From: Enterovirga rhinocerotis
GTDB lineage: Bacteria; Pseudomonadota; Alphaproteobacteria; Rhizobiales; Beijerinckiaceae
DNA: 64,000 nt
NCBI RefSeq assembly: GCF_004363955.1
Contig: NZ_SNZR01000011.1
Coordinates: forward strand, 496,001 to 560,000
Reading direction: 5' to 3'
The notes below the pieces were generated by a model. The model made no database searches and was not told where the DNA came from. It worked only from the letters and a program-made list of their open reading frames with translations. Below, piece by piece: positions 56,375 to 64,000 of the stretch. The translations under genes and the position numbers were made by a program. How positions within the stretch are numbered: position 1 is the stretch's first letter; every line of letters begins with the position of its first letter.

Positions 56375-57469
56375 TTATTTGACTGAGTCAATTAACTCCG
56401 AAGGTCCCCGCGATGCGTTGATCAACTCCCGGATGAAGGCGAGCTTGCCGATGACGGCGGGAGGCAGCACGAACGGATAGAGGTCGCGCTGACCCATGCA
56501 GCGGTTGACGGCGTTCATCGCGAAGGCGACCGGGACCCAGGTCTGGACGAGCCGGCCCATATCGTCCTCGGCATAGGGGTCGACCTCCGGCCGGGCGGCC
56601 AGGATCCCGGCCTGATCGAGGCGCGGGGCAACCGCGAGGCCGAGCGCCCGCGCCATCTCCAGCGAATCGACGATGTGGAGGTAATGCGCCCAGGTCTCGG
56701 CGAAATCCTCCCACGGATGGGTGGTCGCGTAGCTGGAGACGTAGTGCTCGGCCCAGTCCGGCGGCGGCCCTTCGTCGTAATGGCGCTGCAGGGCGGCCTG
56801 GTAATCCTGGCTGTCGTCGCCGAACACCGCCCGGCACGCGTCGAGCCGTCCCGCATCCCGGACGAGGCGGTCCCAGTAGTAATGGCCGACCTCGTGCCTG
56901 AAATGTCCGATCAGGGTCCGATAGGGCTCGCCCATCGCGGCCCTGCGGCTCTCGCGCTCGGAATCGTCGGCCTCCGCGAGCGCGATGGTGATGAGCCCGT
57001 TCTCATGACCGGTCATCACCTTCGGGGCGCCGGGATCGGCCTCGTCGGCCAGGAAATCGAACACGAGCGGCTCGGGCACCTCGCCCGGAGCGGGGATCGG
57101 CAGGCCGAGATGGCGCAGCGTGTAGATGAGACGGTGCTTGGCCGCTTCGATCTGCTGCCATTTTCCCTGCGCAGTCGGTTCCGACAGGTTCGGGACCTGG
57201 CGGTTGTGACGGCAGGCGAGGCAGAAGACGGCTTCGTCCGCGGCGGGAATCAGCCAGTTGCAGACGTCGTGCTGGGCGTTCTCGCAGAAGCGATAGGAGC
57301 GGCTCGATTCCGCCTTGACGCGCCAGGTGCCGGGCAGGTCGTCGGCCGGCTCGAGCGCCGTCATGAGATCGGTCTCGGGCATGTAGCCCGTCCTGCGGCC
57401 GCAGCGGCCGCACGCCGTGTTCTCGAAATGGAGGATCTGGGCGCAGCAGGGGCAGGAGAAGAGCTTCAT
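56375..57469 (-). CDS. Zinc-binding metallopeptidase with N-terminal zinc ribbon
   Basis: A 364-residue protein of the DUF2248-type putative zinc peptidases. An N-terminal zinc ribbon (CPCCAQILHFENTACGRCGR) and a second Cys/His cluster (residues about 60-90, CNWLIPAADEAVFCLACRH) precede a catalytic domain with HEVGHYYWDRL (HExxH, about residue 190). The downstream WAEHYVSSYATTHPWEDFAE contains a likely third ligand. It is cytosolic, with no signal peptide. The substrate is unknown. Confidence 0.92.
   Translation of the reverse strand: MKLFSCPCCAQILHFENTACGRCGRRTGYMPETDLMTALEPADDLPGTWRVKAESSRSYRFCENAQHDVCNWLIPAADEAVFCLACRHNRQVPNLSEPTAQGKWQQIEAAKHRLIYTLRHLGLPIPAPGEVPEPLVFDFLADEADPGAPKVMTGHENGLITIALAEADDSERESRRAAMGEPYRTLIGHFRHEVGHYYWDRLVRDAGRLDACRAVFGDDSQDYQAALQRHYDEGPPPDWAEHYVSSYATTHPWEDFAETWAHYLHIVDSLEMARALGLAVAPRLDQAGILAARPEVDPYAEDDMGRLVQTWVPVAFAMNAVNRCMGQRDLYPFVLPPAVIGKLAFIRELINASRGPSELIDSVK
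56379..56391. promoter_or_regulatory. Candidate MarR operator palindrome
   Basis: TTGACTGAGTCAA is a perfect 6+1+6 palindrome in an AT-rich patch flanked by TCAATTA repeats, 40-52 bp before the MarR-GNAT start. It overlaps the last codons of the upstream zinc peptidase gene, so coding constraint is an alternative explanation. Confidence 0.4.
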
Positions 57470-57618
57470 GGGCGTCCGGAGCCGGCATGGTGCGGCAAGC
57501 CCCCGATAAGCGTCGCTGATGGCCGTTGTTCCTGCATCGGCTGGCCGAATTACGGGCAGCCGGCCTATCGTGCCGTGCTTGGCGCTGCACGGCGTCGCCT
57601 CGGAGCGGCCGCTGGCCC

Positions 57619-58464
57619 ATGGCTTTTCTGCGTTTTCTGATGGGCTTTCTGGCCCTCGGCACCGTCGGCTACCTGGCGCTCGTGCTCGTGGTCTATCTCA
57701 GCCAGTCCAGCTATCTCTATCCGTCCGCCTCCGAGCCCGTTCCGCCGGGCGCGGCGGAGAAGGCCGGGTTCGAGGCCGTCGCGATCGAGACCGAGGACGG
57801 GATCCGCATCCATGGCTGGTGGAAGCCGCCGCAGCCGGGGCGGGCGCTCATCCTCTATTTCCACGGCAATGGCGGCAATCTGCTCAACCGCGCCGAACGG
57901 GCCCGGATGCTCACGGAGGAGGGGAGAGGCCTCCTGCTCGTCAGCTACCGTGGCTATTCCGGTGCCGGCGGCACGCCCTCGGAGGAGGGGCTGCGGCGCG
58001 ACGCGCTCGCCGCCTATCGGTTCCTGTCGTCCTACGATCCGGCGCGAATCGTCGTCTACGGCGAGTCGCTCGGATCGGGCGTCGGCGTCCGGCTCGCCTC
58101 CGAGCGCCGGGTCGGCGGCGTGATTCTCGACGCGCCCTTCACCTCCGTGCCGGACGTCGCCCGGCGCGTCTTCTGGTATCTTCCGGTCGATCTCCTGGCG
58201 CGCGATCGGTACCGCTCGATCGACCGGATCGGTGCGATCGGTGCGCCGCTCCTCATCCTGCACGGCGAGGAGGACGGGCTGATTCCCGTCGCGCTCGGCG
58301 AGAGGCTGTTCGCTGCGGCGAAGGAGCCGAAACGCTTCGTCGCGCTTCCCGGCGTCGATCATGTCGGCGTGCTGGAGGAGGGCGGTCTGCCGCATGCGCG
58401 CGCGCTCCTCGCCGAGGTCGAGCGATCCTTCGCTTCGGCCGCAAGCGGGCTCGACCGGCGCTAG
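57619..58464 (+). CDS. Membrane-anchored alpha/beta hydrolase (BEM46/ABHD13-like)
   Basis: A 281-residue serine hydrolase anchored by one N-terminal membrane helix (LGTVGYLALVLVVYLSQ). The oxyanion region is ILYFHGNGGNL, the nucleophile Ser is in YGESLGSGVGVRLA (about residue 156), the Asp is in HGEEDGLIPV and the His in VDHVGVLEEGG. This arrangement is that of BEM46/ABHD13-type hydrolases facing the periplasm or cytosol. The ATG at 57619 is chosen over a longer Cys/Arg-rich upstream frame. Confidence 0.92.
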   Translation: MAFLRFLMGFLALGTVGYLALVLVVYLSQSSYLYPSASEPVPPGAAEKAGFEAVAIETEDGIRIHGWWKPPQPGRALILYFHGNGGNLLNRAERARMLTEEGRGLLLVSYRGYSGAGGTPSEEGLRRDALAAYRFLSSYDPARIVVYGESLGSGVGVRLASERRVGGVILDAPFTSVPDVARRVFWYLPVDLLARDRYRSIDRIGAIGAPLLILHGEEDGLIPVALGERLFAAAKEPKRFVALPGVDHVGVLEEGGLPHARALLAEVERSFASAASGLDRR

Positions 58465-58587
58465 GATCGCCTGGCCGGCGGGGCCTCGATTCGGGCGCGA
58501 CGCATTTTCTTCGCGCGGGCGGGTCCCTCCCGTCCCAGAATCCTTTAGACGCCCTTGGAGCGGCCATGCGGGCCGCGGGAGGACGAC

Positions 58588-58938
58588 ATGACGATCCAGC
58601 GCATCGAGCCCGGCCCACGCATGAGCAAGGCGGTGGTCCACGGCAACACCGTCTACCTCGCCGGCCAGGTGTCGCAGAACGCCGTCGGCGGCAGCGTGAC
58701 CGATCAGACCAAGGACATCCTGGCCATCATCGACGGGCACCTGAAGGCGGCCGGCACCGACAAGTCAAAGCTCCTGTCGGCCAATATCTGGATCACGGAT
58801 ATCGCGACCTTCGCCGAGATGAACGCCGTCTGGGACGCCTGGGTCTCTCCCGGCAACGCGCCTGCCCGCGCCACGGTGGAGGCCAAGCTCGCCGCGCCGG
58901 GTCTCAAGGTCGAGATCATGGTGATTGCCGCGAAGTAA
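58588..58938 (+). CDS. RidA family protein
   Basis: A 116-residue RidA/YjgF-family protein, a trimeric imine/enamine deaminase in characterised members. Signatures are VYLAGQVSQNAVGG, SANIWITDIATFAEMNAVWD, and the catalytic Arg in NAPARATVEAKLAAPGLKVE. The ATG at 58588 has GGGAGG seven bases upstream. It is a stand-alone gene between the hydrolase and rpmH, on the same strand. Confidence 0.94.
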   Translation: MTIQRIEPGPRMSKAVVHGNTVYLAGQVSQNAVGGSVTDQTKDILAIIDGHLKAAGTDKSKLLSANIWITDIATFAEMNAVWDAWVSPGNAPARATVEAKLAAPGLKVEIMVIAAK

Positions 58939-58982
58939 GCGGAGAAGGGATGCGCGGCGGCGGCGACTTGGCCGCGGCCGCG

Positions 58983-59012
58983 TTGACTTTTGAGACCGGC
59001 CTTGCCTATAAG
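58983..59012 (+). promoter_or_regulatory. rpmH promoter
   Basis: TTGACT and TATAAG separated by 18 bp form a strong sigma-70 promoter about 105 bp before the rpmH start. Expected transcription start is near 59019. The position matches the conserved high-output rpmH promoter of bacteria. Confidence 0.75.
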
Positions 59013-59023
59013 CCTGCCATTGC

Positions 59024-59046
59024 GTGGGCGCCCCATCGGCGCCCAC
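59024..59046 (+). promoter_or_regulatory. Hairpin at the 5' end of the rpmH leader
   Basis: A perfect 9-bp stem (GTGGGCGCC with GGCGCCCAC) with a CCATC loop begins about five bases after the expected transcription start. A 5'-terminal stem of this kind typically protects mRNA from 5'-dependent decay. A regulatory role is only inferred. Confidence 0.6.
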
Positions 59047-59116
59047 CTGCCTTTCTATAACAGCCTGTCGAACGAAGCGGCCAGGAGCCGCCCGGACACG
59101 CGACCGGAGATGACCC

Positions 59117-59251
59117 GTGAAGAGGACCTACCAGCCGTCGAAGCTCGTGCGCAAGCGGCGCCACGGCTACCGGGCCAGGATGGCGACGGTCGGGGGGCGC
59201 AAGGTGATTGCCGCCCGCCGCGCCCGTGGCCGCAAGCGCCTGTCGGCCTGA
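59117..59251 (+). CDS. rpmH: 50S ribosomal protein L34
   Basis: A 44-residue ribosomal protein whose sequence is the near-invariant bacterial L34: [20 protein letters not shown], ending [13 protein letters not shown]. The initiator is a GTG with GGAG seven bases upstream. It is below the length at which frames are usually listed. It precedes rnpA by 47 bp, in the conserved rpmH-rnpA-yidC order. Confidence 0.97.
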   Translation: MKRTYQPSKLVRKRRHGYRARMATVGGRKVIAARRARGRKRLSA

Positions 59252-59298
59252 GGGCTGACCGGGGCGCTGCCGAATCGACCGGCCCCGGCGGCCGACCG

Positions 59299-59715
59299 AT
59301 GTCGGTCCAGCGCCTGCTGAAGCGTGCCGATTTCGTGGCGGCCGCCCGCGGTCGCCGCTTCCATACCGAACGCATGACCGTCCAGGGGCTTCGTGCGCCC
59401 GTGGATGTGCCGGAGCGCGGGCTGAGGCTCGGTCTCACCCTGACCAAGAAGGTCGGGCATGCGACCGAGCGCAATCGCATCCGTCGGCGTTTGCGCGCCG
59501 CTGCGGCTGTCGCCCTGCCGCCCTTCTCCTCGCATCCGATCGACATCGTCGTGATCGGCCGGCGCGAGGCCATCGCCTGTCCCTTTCCTATCCTGATCGA
59601 GGACCTGAGCCGTGCGCTCGCCTCCGTCACCAGGCCTGCCGCGGACGGCAGCCGGGGCGGCGGCGGACGCCGGTCCGGGTCTCGTGCCGATTCCCTGCGT
59701 GGCGACGATGCGTGA
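59299..59715 (+). CDS. rnpA: Ribonuclease P protein component
   Basis: A 138-residue protein subunit of RNase P, which processes the 5' end of tRNA. The RNA-binding signature [19 protein letters not shown] is at about residues 50-68, preceded by the typical [18 protein letters not shown] disordered Gly/Arg-rich tail of about 25 residues is unusual but common in Alphaproteobacteria. It overlaps yidC by eight bases. Confidence 0.95.
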   Translation: MSVQRLLKRADFVAAARGRRFHTERMTVQGLRAPVDVPERGLRLGLTLTKKVGHATERNRIRRRLRAAAAVALPPFSSHPIDIVVIGRREAIACPFPILIEDLSRALASVTRPAADGSRGGGGRRSGSRADSLRGDDA

Positions 59716-61549
59716 CGACAACAAGAACCTGATCATGGCCATCGCGATGTCGGTGGCGGTGCTGATCGGCTGGAACTACTTCTTCGGCTCTCCCCTGATG
59801 GAGAAGCAGAAGCAGAGCCAGCAGCAGCCGGCCCCGCAGGCCGCCGGCAGCGGCCATACCGGCCCGACCATCCCCGGCGCGGCTCCCCAGCAGGGTCAGC
59901 CCTCGACGCCGAGCGCCTCGACGGTGCCGGGCGTCGCTGGCTCGGGCGTGCTGCAGACCCGCGAGGCGGCCCTGTCGCGCTCGCCCCGGATTCGCATCGA
60001 CACGCCGGCCCTGTCGGGGTCGCTCGCGCTCAAGGGAGCGCGCGTCGATGACGTCTCGCTGAAGCGGTATCACGAGACGGTCGATCCGAAATCGCCGGAG
60101 ATCGTGCTGCTGTCACCTCCGGGCAGCCCGACGCCCTATTACGCCGAGTTCGGCTGGGTCGGGCCCGGCGCGCCGAACCAGGACACGGTCTGGACGGCGG
60201 ATTCCCAGGTCCTGACCCCGGAACGGCCGGTCACGCTGACCTATGACAACGGCCAGGGGCTGGTCTTCCGGCGGCAGATTTCGGTCGACGACAAGTTCGT
60301 CTTCACACTGCAGGACACCGTCGAGAACAAGGGTTCCGCCCCGGTCAGCCTCAACGCCTACGGTCTCGTCTCGCGCCACGGCAAGCCGCCGACCCAGGGC
60401 TATTACGTGCTGCACGAGGGCATGATCGGCGTCGTCGGCGATCACGGCCTGCAGGAATATGGCTATTCGGCCCTCGACAAGGAGCCGCCGATCCCCGGCC
60501 AGCCGACCCGCGGCAAGGTGTGGGACGGCGTGACGGGCGGCTTCGTCGGCATCACCGACAAGTACTGGGCGGCGGCCATTCTGCCGAACCAGCAGCTGCC
60601 CTATCAGGGCTCGTTCACCTCCCGCGAGGATAACAAGCAGTTCACCTATCAGGCCAACGTCCTCGGCGAGACGAAGACGATCGCGCCCGGTGCCACGCTC
60701 GAGTTGACGCAGCACCTCTTCGCGGGCGCGAAGGAAGTTACCCAGATCGACGCCTACGAGAAGGCGCTCGGGATCAAGAAGTTCGATCTCCTGATCGACT
60801 GGGGTTGGTTCTATTTCATCACCAAGCCGATGTTCAAGGCGCTGGACTTCTTCTACCGGATGTTCGGCAATTTCGGCGTCTCGATCCTGATCGTGACGGT
60901 GTTCCTGAAGCTGTTCTTCCTGCCGCTGGCCAACAAGTCCTACGCCTCGATGGCGAAAATGAAGGCCGTCCAGCCGGAGATGACGGCCATCCGCGAGCGC
61001 TACAAGGACGACAAGGCCAAGCAGCAGCAGGAAATGATGGCGCTCTACAAGCGCGAGAAGATCAACCCGGTTGCGGGCTGCTGGCCGATCCTGATCCAGA
61101 TCCCGGTCTTCTTCGCGCTGTACAAGGTGCTGTTCGTCACCATCGAAATGCGGCACGCGCCGTTCTTCGGCTGGATCCGCGACCTTGCCGCGCCCGACCC
61201 GACCTCGATCTTCAACCTGTTTGGCCTGCTGCCGTTCTCGGTGCCGGAGTTCCTGCATATCGGCGTGTGGCCGATCATCATGGGCATCACGATGTTCCTG
61301 CAGATGAAGATGAATCCGGAGCCGCCGGATCCGATCCAGAAGGCGATGTTCTCCTGGATGCCGCTCATCTTCACCTTCATGCTGGCGAGCTTCCCGGCCG
61401 GTCTCGTGATCTACTGGGCCTGGAACAACCTGCTCTCGGTCGCTCAGCAATACGTGATCATGCGGCGGCATGGCGTGAAGGTCGAATTGTGGGACAACCT
61501 GCGCGGCATGTTCGCCAAGAAGAAGCCGCCGGCGGAAGCGAAGAGCTGA
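59708..61549 (+). CDS. yidC: Membrane protein insertase YidC
   Basis: A 613-residue YidC of the gram-negative form. An N-terminal signal anchor ([20 protein letters not shown]) is followed by a Gln/Pro-rich linker and a large periplasmic beta domain (residues 100-390). The five-helix insertase core includes [20 protein letters not shown]-like TM2, the charged cytosolic loop [17 protein letters not shown] and [20 protein letters not shown]. It inserts inner-membrane proteins with or without SecYEG. It is co-oriented with rnpA and engB. Confidence 0.97.
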   Translation: MRDDNKNLIMAIAMSVAVLIGWNYFFGSPLMEKQKQSQQQPAPQAAGSGHTGPTIPGAAPQQGQPSTPSASTVPGVAGSGVLQTREAALSRSPRIRIDTPALSGSLALKGARVDDVSLKRYHETVDPKSPEIVLLSPPGSPTPYYAEFGWVGPGAPNQDTVWTADSQVLTPERPVTLTYDNGQGLVFRRQISVDDKFVFTLQDTVENKGSAPVSLNAYGLVSRHGKPPTQGYYVLHEGMIGVVGDHGLQEYGYSALDKEPPIPGQPTRGKVWDGVTGGFVGITDKYWAAAILPNQQLPYQGSFTSREDNKQFTYQANVLGETKTIAPGATLELTQHLFAGAKEVTQIDAYEKALGIKKFDLLIDWGWFYFITKPMFKALDFFYRMFGNFGVSILIVTVFLKLFFLPLANKSYASMAKMKAVQPEMTAIRERYKDDKAKQQQEMMALYKREKINPVAGCWPILIQIPVFFALYKVLFVTIEMRHAPFFGWIRDLAAPDPTSIFNLFGLLPFSVPEFLHIGVWPIIMGITMFLQMKMNPEPPDPIQKAMFSWMPLIFTFMLASFPAGLVIYWAWNNLLSVAQQYVIMRRHGVKVELWDNLRGMFAKKKPPAEAKS

Positions 61550-61564
61550 CGCCGCATCGCGCAC

Positions 61565-61735
61565 CGCTTCTCCCGTTCGGGAGAAGCGCCTGCCTGCGGG
61601 CTTGACCCGACGGTCGAGGTGCTCGTCAGAGCGACCAGATGAGGGACGTGGGAGCCGCGCCGCTGCGGTTGGCTACGCCTCACCCGGTCGACGCCGCCGG
61701 CGTCGCTCGACCTGTCCCGCCAGGGGAGAGGTACC
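61565..61735. repeat. GC-rich inverted-repeat intergenic element
   Basis: A perfect 10-bp hairpin (CGCTTCTCCC/GGGAGAAGCG with loop GTTC) opens the element. CTCACCCGGTCGACGCCGCC and CCTGTCCCGCCAGGGGAGAGG close it. It is the same family as 26174-26315. It separates yidC from engB; the first hairpin may form the yidC 3' end. Confidence 0.75.
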
Positions 61736-61756
61736 GCCTCGCCCGGAGGATATGCC

Positions 61757-62416
61757 ATGGACCCGACACAACCGGACGAGGTCGATTTCGTCGAGGCCGG
61801 CCGCAAGCTCTTCGCCGGGGAGGCCGGGTTCGTCTGGGCGGCGAGCAAGGCCGACAACCTGCCCCCCATGAAGGGCGTCGAGATCGCCTTTGCCGGGCGT
61901 TCGAATGTGGGCAAGTCGAGCCTCGTCAACGCGCTCACGGGGCGCAAGACGCTGGCGCGCACGTCCCACACGCCCGGCCGGACGCAGGAACTGAACTTCT
62001 TCGATCTCGGCGAGGCCCTGCGGATCGTCGACATGCCGGGCTACGGCTACGCGGCGGCGGCGAAGGAGAAGGTCGCGTCCTGGACGCGGCTCATCAAGGC
62101 CTATCTGCGCGGCCGCGCCAATCTCGCCCGCGTCTACGTCCTCATCGATTCCCGGCACGGATTGAAGCCGAACGATCTCGAGGTGCTCGATCTGCTCGAC
62201 GTCTCCGCCGTCTCGTACCAGGTGGTTCTGACCAAGGGTGACGAGCCGAAGGCGGCCGATCTCGACCGGAGGATCGCGGAGACGCAGGCCGCGCTGGCGA
62301 AGCGTCCGGCGGCCTTTCCGATCATCCGGCCGACCTCGAGCCGGACCGGAGAAGGCGTCTCGGAATTGCGATCCGACATCGCCCGCCTGCTCGCGGAGCG
62401 CGGCGGCCCGGCATGA
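61757..62416 (+). CDS. engB: Ribosome biogenesis GTP-binding protein EngB (YihA/YsxC)
   Basis: A 219-residue TrmE/Era-type GTPase needed for large-subunit assembly. The G motifs are all present: G1 GRSNVGKSS (about residues 48-56), G2 region [17 protein letters not shown]3 DMPGYGYA, G4 TKGDE and G5 TSSRTG. The G4 sequence TKGD is the usual EngB variant of TKxD. Its stop overlaps the DUF423 gene (ATGA). Confidence 0.95.
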   Translation: MDPTQPDEVDFVEAGRKLFAGEAGFVWAASKADNLPPMKGVEIAFAGRSNVGKSSLVNALTGRKTLARTSHTPGRTQELNFFDLGEALRIVDMPGYGYAAAAKEKVASWTRLIKAYLRGRANLARVYVLIDSRHGLKPNDLEVLDLLDVSAVSYQVVLTKGDEPKAADLDRRIAETQAALAKRPAAFPIIRPTSSRTGEGVSELRSDIARLLAERGGPA

Positions 62417-62781
62417 CGATGCTCGATCGGAGCCTGATCGTTCTGGGCGGGATCGCCGGGCTCACAGGCGTCGCGCTCGCGGCCATGGCGGCTCACGTCA
62501 CGGGAGGCGGCAATCTGCAGACCGCGTCCCAGTTCCTGCTGGTCCACGCCCCGGCCGTGCTCGCCGCTGCGATTCTCGCCGGGTCCGGCCTCGTCCACGG
62601 CCCGATCGCGCGGGCGGCCGGCTTCGCCTTCGTCGCCGGCCTGATCCTGTTCTGCGGCGATCTGAGCCTGCGCGCGCTCTATGCGGTCGCGCCGTTGCCG
62701 ATGGCGGCGCCGACCGGGGGCATGATCCTGATGGCGGGCTGGCTGGCGCTGGCGGTGGCCGGCCTGTTCGGCCGGCGCTGA
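62413..62781 (+). CDS. DUF423 family membrane protein
   Basis: A 122-residue protein with four hydrophobic helices: [58 protein letters not shown] and [20 protein letters not shown]. These match DUF423, including the conserved [14 protein letters not shown]. Coupled to engB by a four-base overlap. Function unknown. Confidence 0.9.
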   Translation: MTMLDRSLIVLGGIAGLTGVALAAMAAHVTGGGNLQTASQFLLVHAPAVLAAAILAGSGLVHGPIARAAGFAFVAGLILFCGDLSLRALYAVAPLPMAAPTGGMILMAGWLALAVAGLFGRR

Positions 62782-62787
62782 GGCCGC

Positions 62788-63093
62788 CTAAGCGAACGCG
62801 ACGGTGAGATCCTGGCCGTCGCGCGCGACGACGCGGCAGGGGCGGAGCCGTTCGCATTCGCCGATCGAGAGCTTGAAGATCGGCGGCACGCCTGCCGCGC
62901 TCGCGACACGGATCTCGGCCTCCGCCTCGGACAAGGCGTGGATGGTGCAGGCGATCGTCGACTGGCCGGCATTGAAGATGATGCGGCCCGACTTCGAGAC
63001 GTTGTGGCGGATGGAGGAAAGCCCGGCCCTGGCCGGATCGGCGGCCATCTGGCCCCCTGCTGCTTGACTGTACATGATACTCGACTGGTTCAT
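62788..63093 (-). CDS. PilZ-like domain protein
   Basis: A 101-residue protein resembling short, degenerate PilZ domains. The N-terminal tail is followed by RHNVSKSGRIIFNAGQSTIA (about residues 32-51, the RxxxR-like segment) and a small beta-barrel (FKLSIGECERLRPCRVVARD). The canonical D/NxSxxG motif is not clear, since IHALSEAEAEIRV replaces it. It may not bind c-di-GMP. The ATG at 63093 has GGAG eight bases upstream. Confidence 0.75.
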   Translation of the reverse strand: MNQSSIMYSQAAGGQMAADPARAGLSSIRHNVSKSGRIIFNAGQSTIACTIHALSEAEAEIRVASAAGVPPIFKLSIGECERLRPCRVVARDGQDLTVAFA

Positions 63094-63242
63094 GATGAGA
63101 GCTCCATTCGTCGTTGCGAATGGGGCGGGAAGACGGCACTCATTGCTGAGCGGTCCGTCTGTCGGGCCCGATCTCAGCATGGGTGTGTTGAGGAACACTT
63201 AGCGTTCAAACCGGCTGCGGCCGGGGGACGCGATTGGAGGGG

Positions 63243-64000
63243 TTGGACGCCTTGTATGATCGCCATCTCGACCGCAACGCGGCCAATTATCAGCAACTGA
63301 CGCCGATCTGGTTCCTGGCGCGGGCGGCCGGAACCTTCCCGGCCCGCACGGCGATCATCCACGGCAGCCTGCGGCGCAATTACGCGGAGTTCTTCGCCCG
63401 GTCCCGGCGGCTCGCCTCGGCGCTTGCCGGGCGCGGCATCGGACGCGGCGACACGGTCGCGGTCATGCTGCCGAACATCCCTGAAATGCTGGAATGCCAT
63501 TACGGCGTGCCGATGACGGGCGCGGTGCTCAACGCCCTCAACACACGGCTCGACGCGCGCGTCCTCGCGTTCTCGCTCGACCATGGCGAGGCGAAGGTGC
63601 TGATCGTCGACCGGGAATCCGCGCCGCTGATGCAGGAAGCGCTCGCGCTTGCGACGGTGAAGCCCTTCGTCATCGACGTGGACGATCCGGAATATGCGGG
63701 ACCGGGAGAGGCGATCGGCGAGATCGGCTACGAGGCCTTCCTCGCGGGCGGCGATCCCGATTTCGCCTGGGAGGCGCCCCTCGACGAATGGGACGCGATC
63801 GCCCTCAACTACACCTCCGGCACGACGGGCGATCCGAAGGGCGTCGTGACGCATCATCGTGGCGCCTATCTCTCGGCGCTGGCGGACGTGATGGCCGGCG
63901 ATCTCGGCCGCGGGCCGATCTATCTGTGGACGCTGCCGATGTTCCACTGCAACGGCTGGTCCTTCCCCTGGACGATCTCGGCCGTGAACGGGACGCATGT
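63243..64000 (+). CDS. Acyl-CoA synthetase / AMP-binding enzyme (3' end outside window)
   Basis: The first 252 codons of an adenylate-forming acyl-CoA synthetase. The phosphate-binding P-loop LNYTSGTTGDPKGVVTHH (about residues 181-198) and an earlier VAVMLPNIPEMLECHYGV segment are diagnostic of the medium-chain/long-chain group. The start is a TTG at 63243, giving LDALYDRHLDRNAANY, with GGAGG immediately upstream; another TTG follows at 63252. It is divergent from the PilZ-like gene and cut by the window end. Confidence 0.92.
   Translation, partial: MDALYDRHLDRNAANYQQLTPIWFLARAAGTFPARTAIIHGSLRRNYAEFFARSRRLASALAGRGIGRGDTVAVMLPNIPEMLECHYGVPMTGAVLNALNTRLDARVLAFSLDHGEAKVLIVDRESAPLMQEALALATVKPFVIDVDDPEYAGPGEAIGEIGYEAFLAGGDPDFAWEAPLDEWDAIALNYTSGTTGDPKGVVTHHRGAYLSALADVMAGDLGRGPIYLWTLPMFHCNGWSFPWTISAVNGTH

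Overview
The window is about 64 kb of a very GC-rich chromosome from an alphaproteobacterium, most likely a member of the Hyphomicrobiales (Rhizobiales). The evidence is gene content and order: a DUF4159/DUF58/MoxR block next to DUF1285, NUDIX, DUF6111 and tRNA CCA-transferase genes; a PutA without a DNA-binding domain read divergently from an Lrp-type regulator; the ligase-associated pair Lhr/PdeM; and rpmH-rnpA-yidC-engB in one direction. The genus cannot be fixed from the sequence alone. No rRNA, tRNA, CRISPR array, transposase or integrase was recognised.

Layout. 1-4.2 kb (minus): the end of a DUF4159/DUF58/MoxR envelope module. 4.4-7.2 kb (plus): four translationally coupled genes ending in the CCA-adding enzyme. 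7.2-9.2 kb: a DUF892 ferritin-like stress gene with a possible EcfG promoter, two small unknowns and a cysteine hydrolase. 9.4-13.9 kb (minus): a branched-chain amino acid/amide ABC operon (livM, binding protein, livF) lacking livG and livH and interrupted by two unrelated genes, one an AT-rich GIY-YIG nuclease. 14-20.4 kb: RlpA, an MBL-fold hydrolase and an FbpABC-type ferric ABC transporter. 20.5-26.2 kb: small secreted proteins, an ADP-ribosyltransferase with a coupled small partner, and putA with its Lrp-type regulator. 26.4-29.6 kb: a sugar-acid catabolic set (xylonate-type dehydratase, Bug/TTT binding protein, cupin).

29.8-31.9 kb is a sharply bounded AT-rich island. It holds an HD-domain phosphohydrolase and a YwgA/Panacea-like protein, followed by the start of a third gene. 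Its left edge lies at the stop codon of a frameshifted dehydratase remnant. Its right edge has removed the start of a peroxiredoxin. This is the best candidate for an undescribed, possibly defensive, two- or three-gene system.

33-43.6 kb: a Cys-rich unknown, an M20 amidohydrolase, lhr-pdeM, a TIGR02186/TSUP pair and a large PodJ-like protein with Sel1 repeats. 43.8-52.7 kb: a beta-oxidation cluster (acyl-CoA dehydrogenase, thiolase, FadB) with an AT-rich small gene inserted between thiolase and fadB, then an amidohydrolase and an extensin-family protein. 52.8-52.94 kb: a probable small RNA with promoter and intrinsic terminator. 53-58.9 kb: an MFS transporter, VapBC, a MarR-GNAT fusion, a zinc peptidase, an alpha/beta hydrolase and RidA. 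59-64 kb: rpmH, rnpA, yidC, engB, DUF423, a PilZ-like protein and the start of an acyl-CoA synthetase.

Two palindromic repeat families are scattered between genes. One copy has inserted in frame inside putA, in the linker between its two enzymatic domains.
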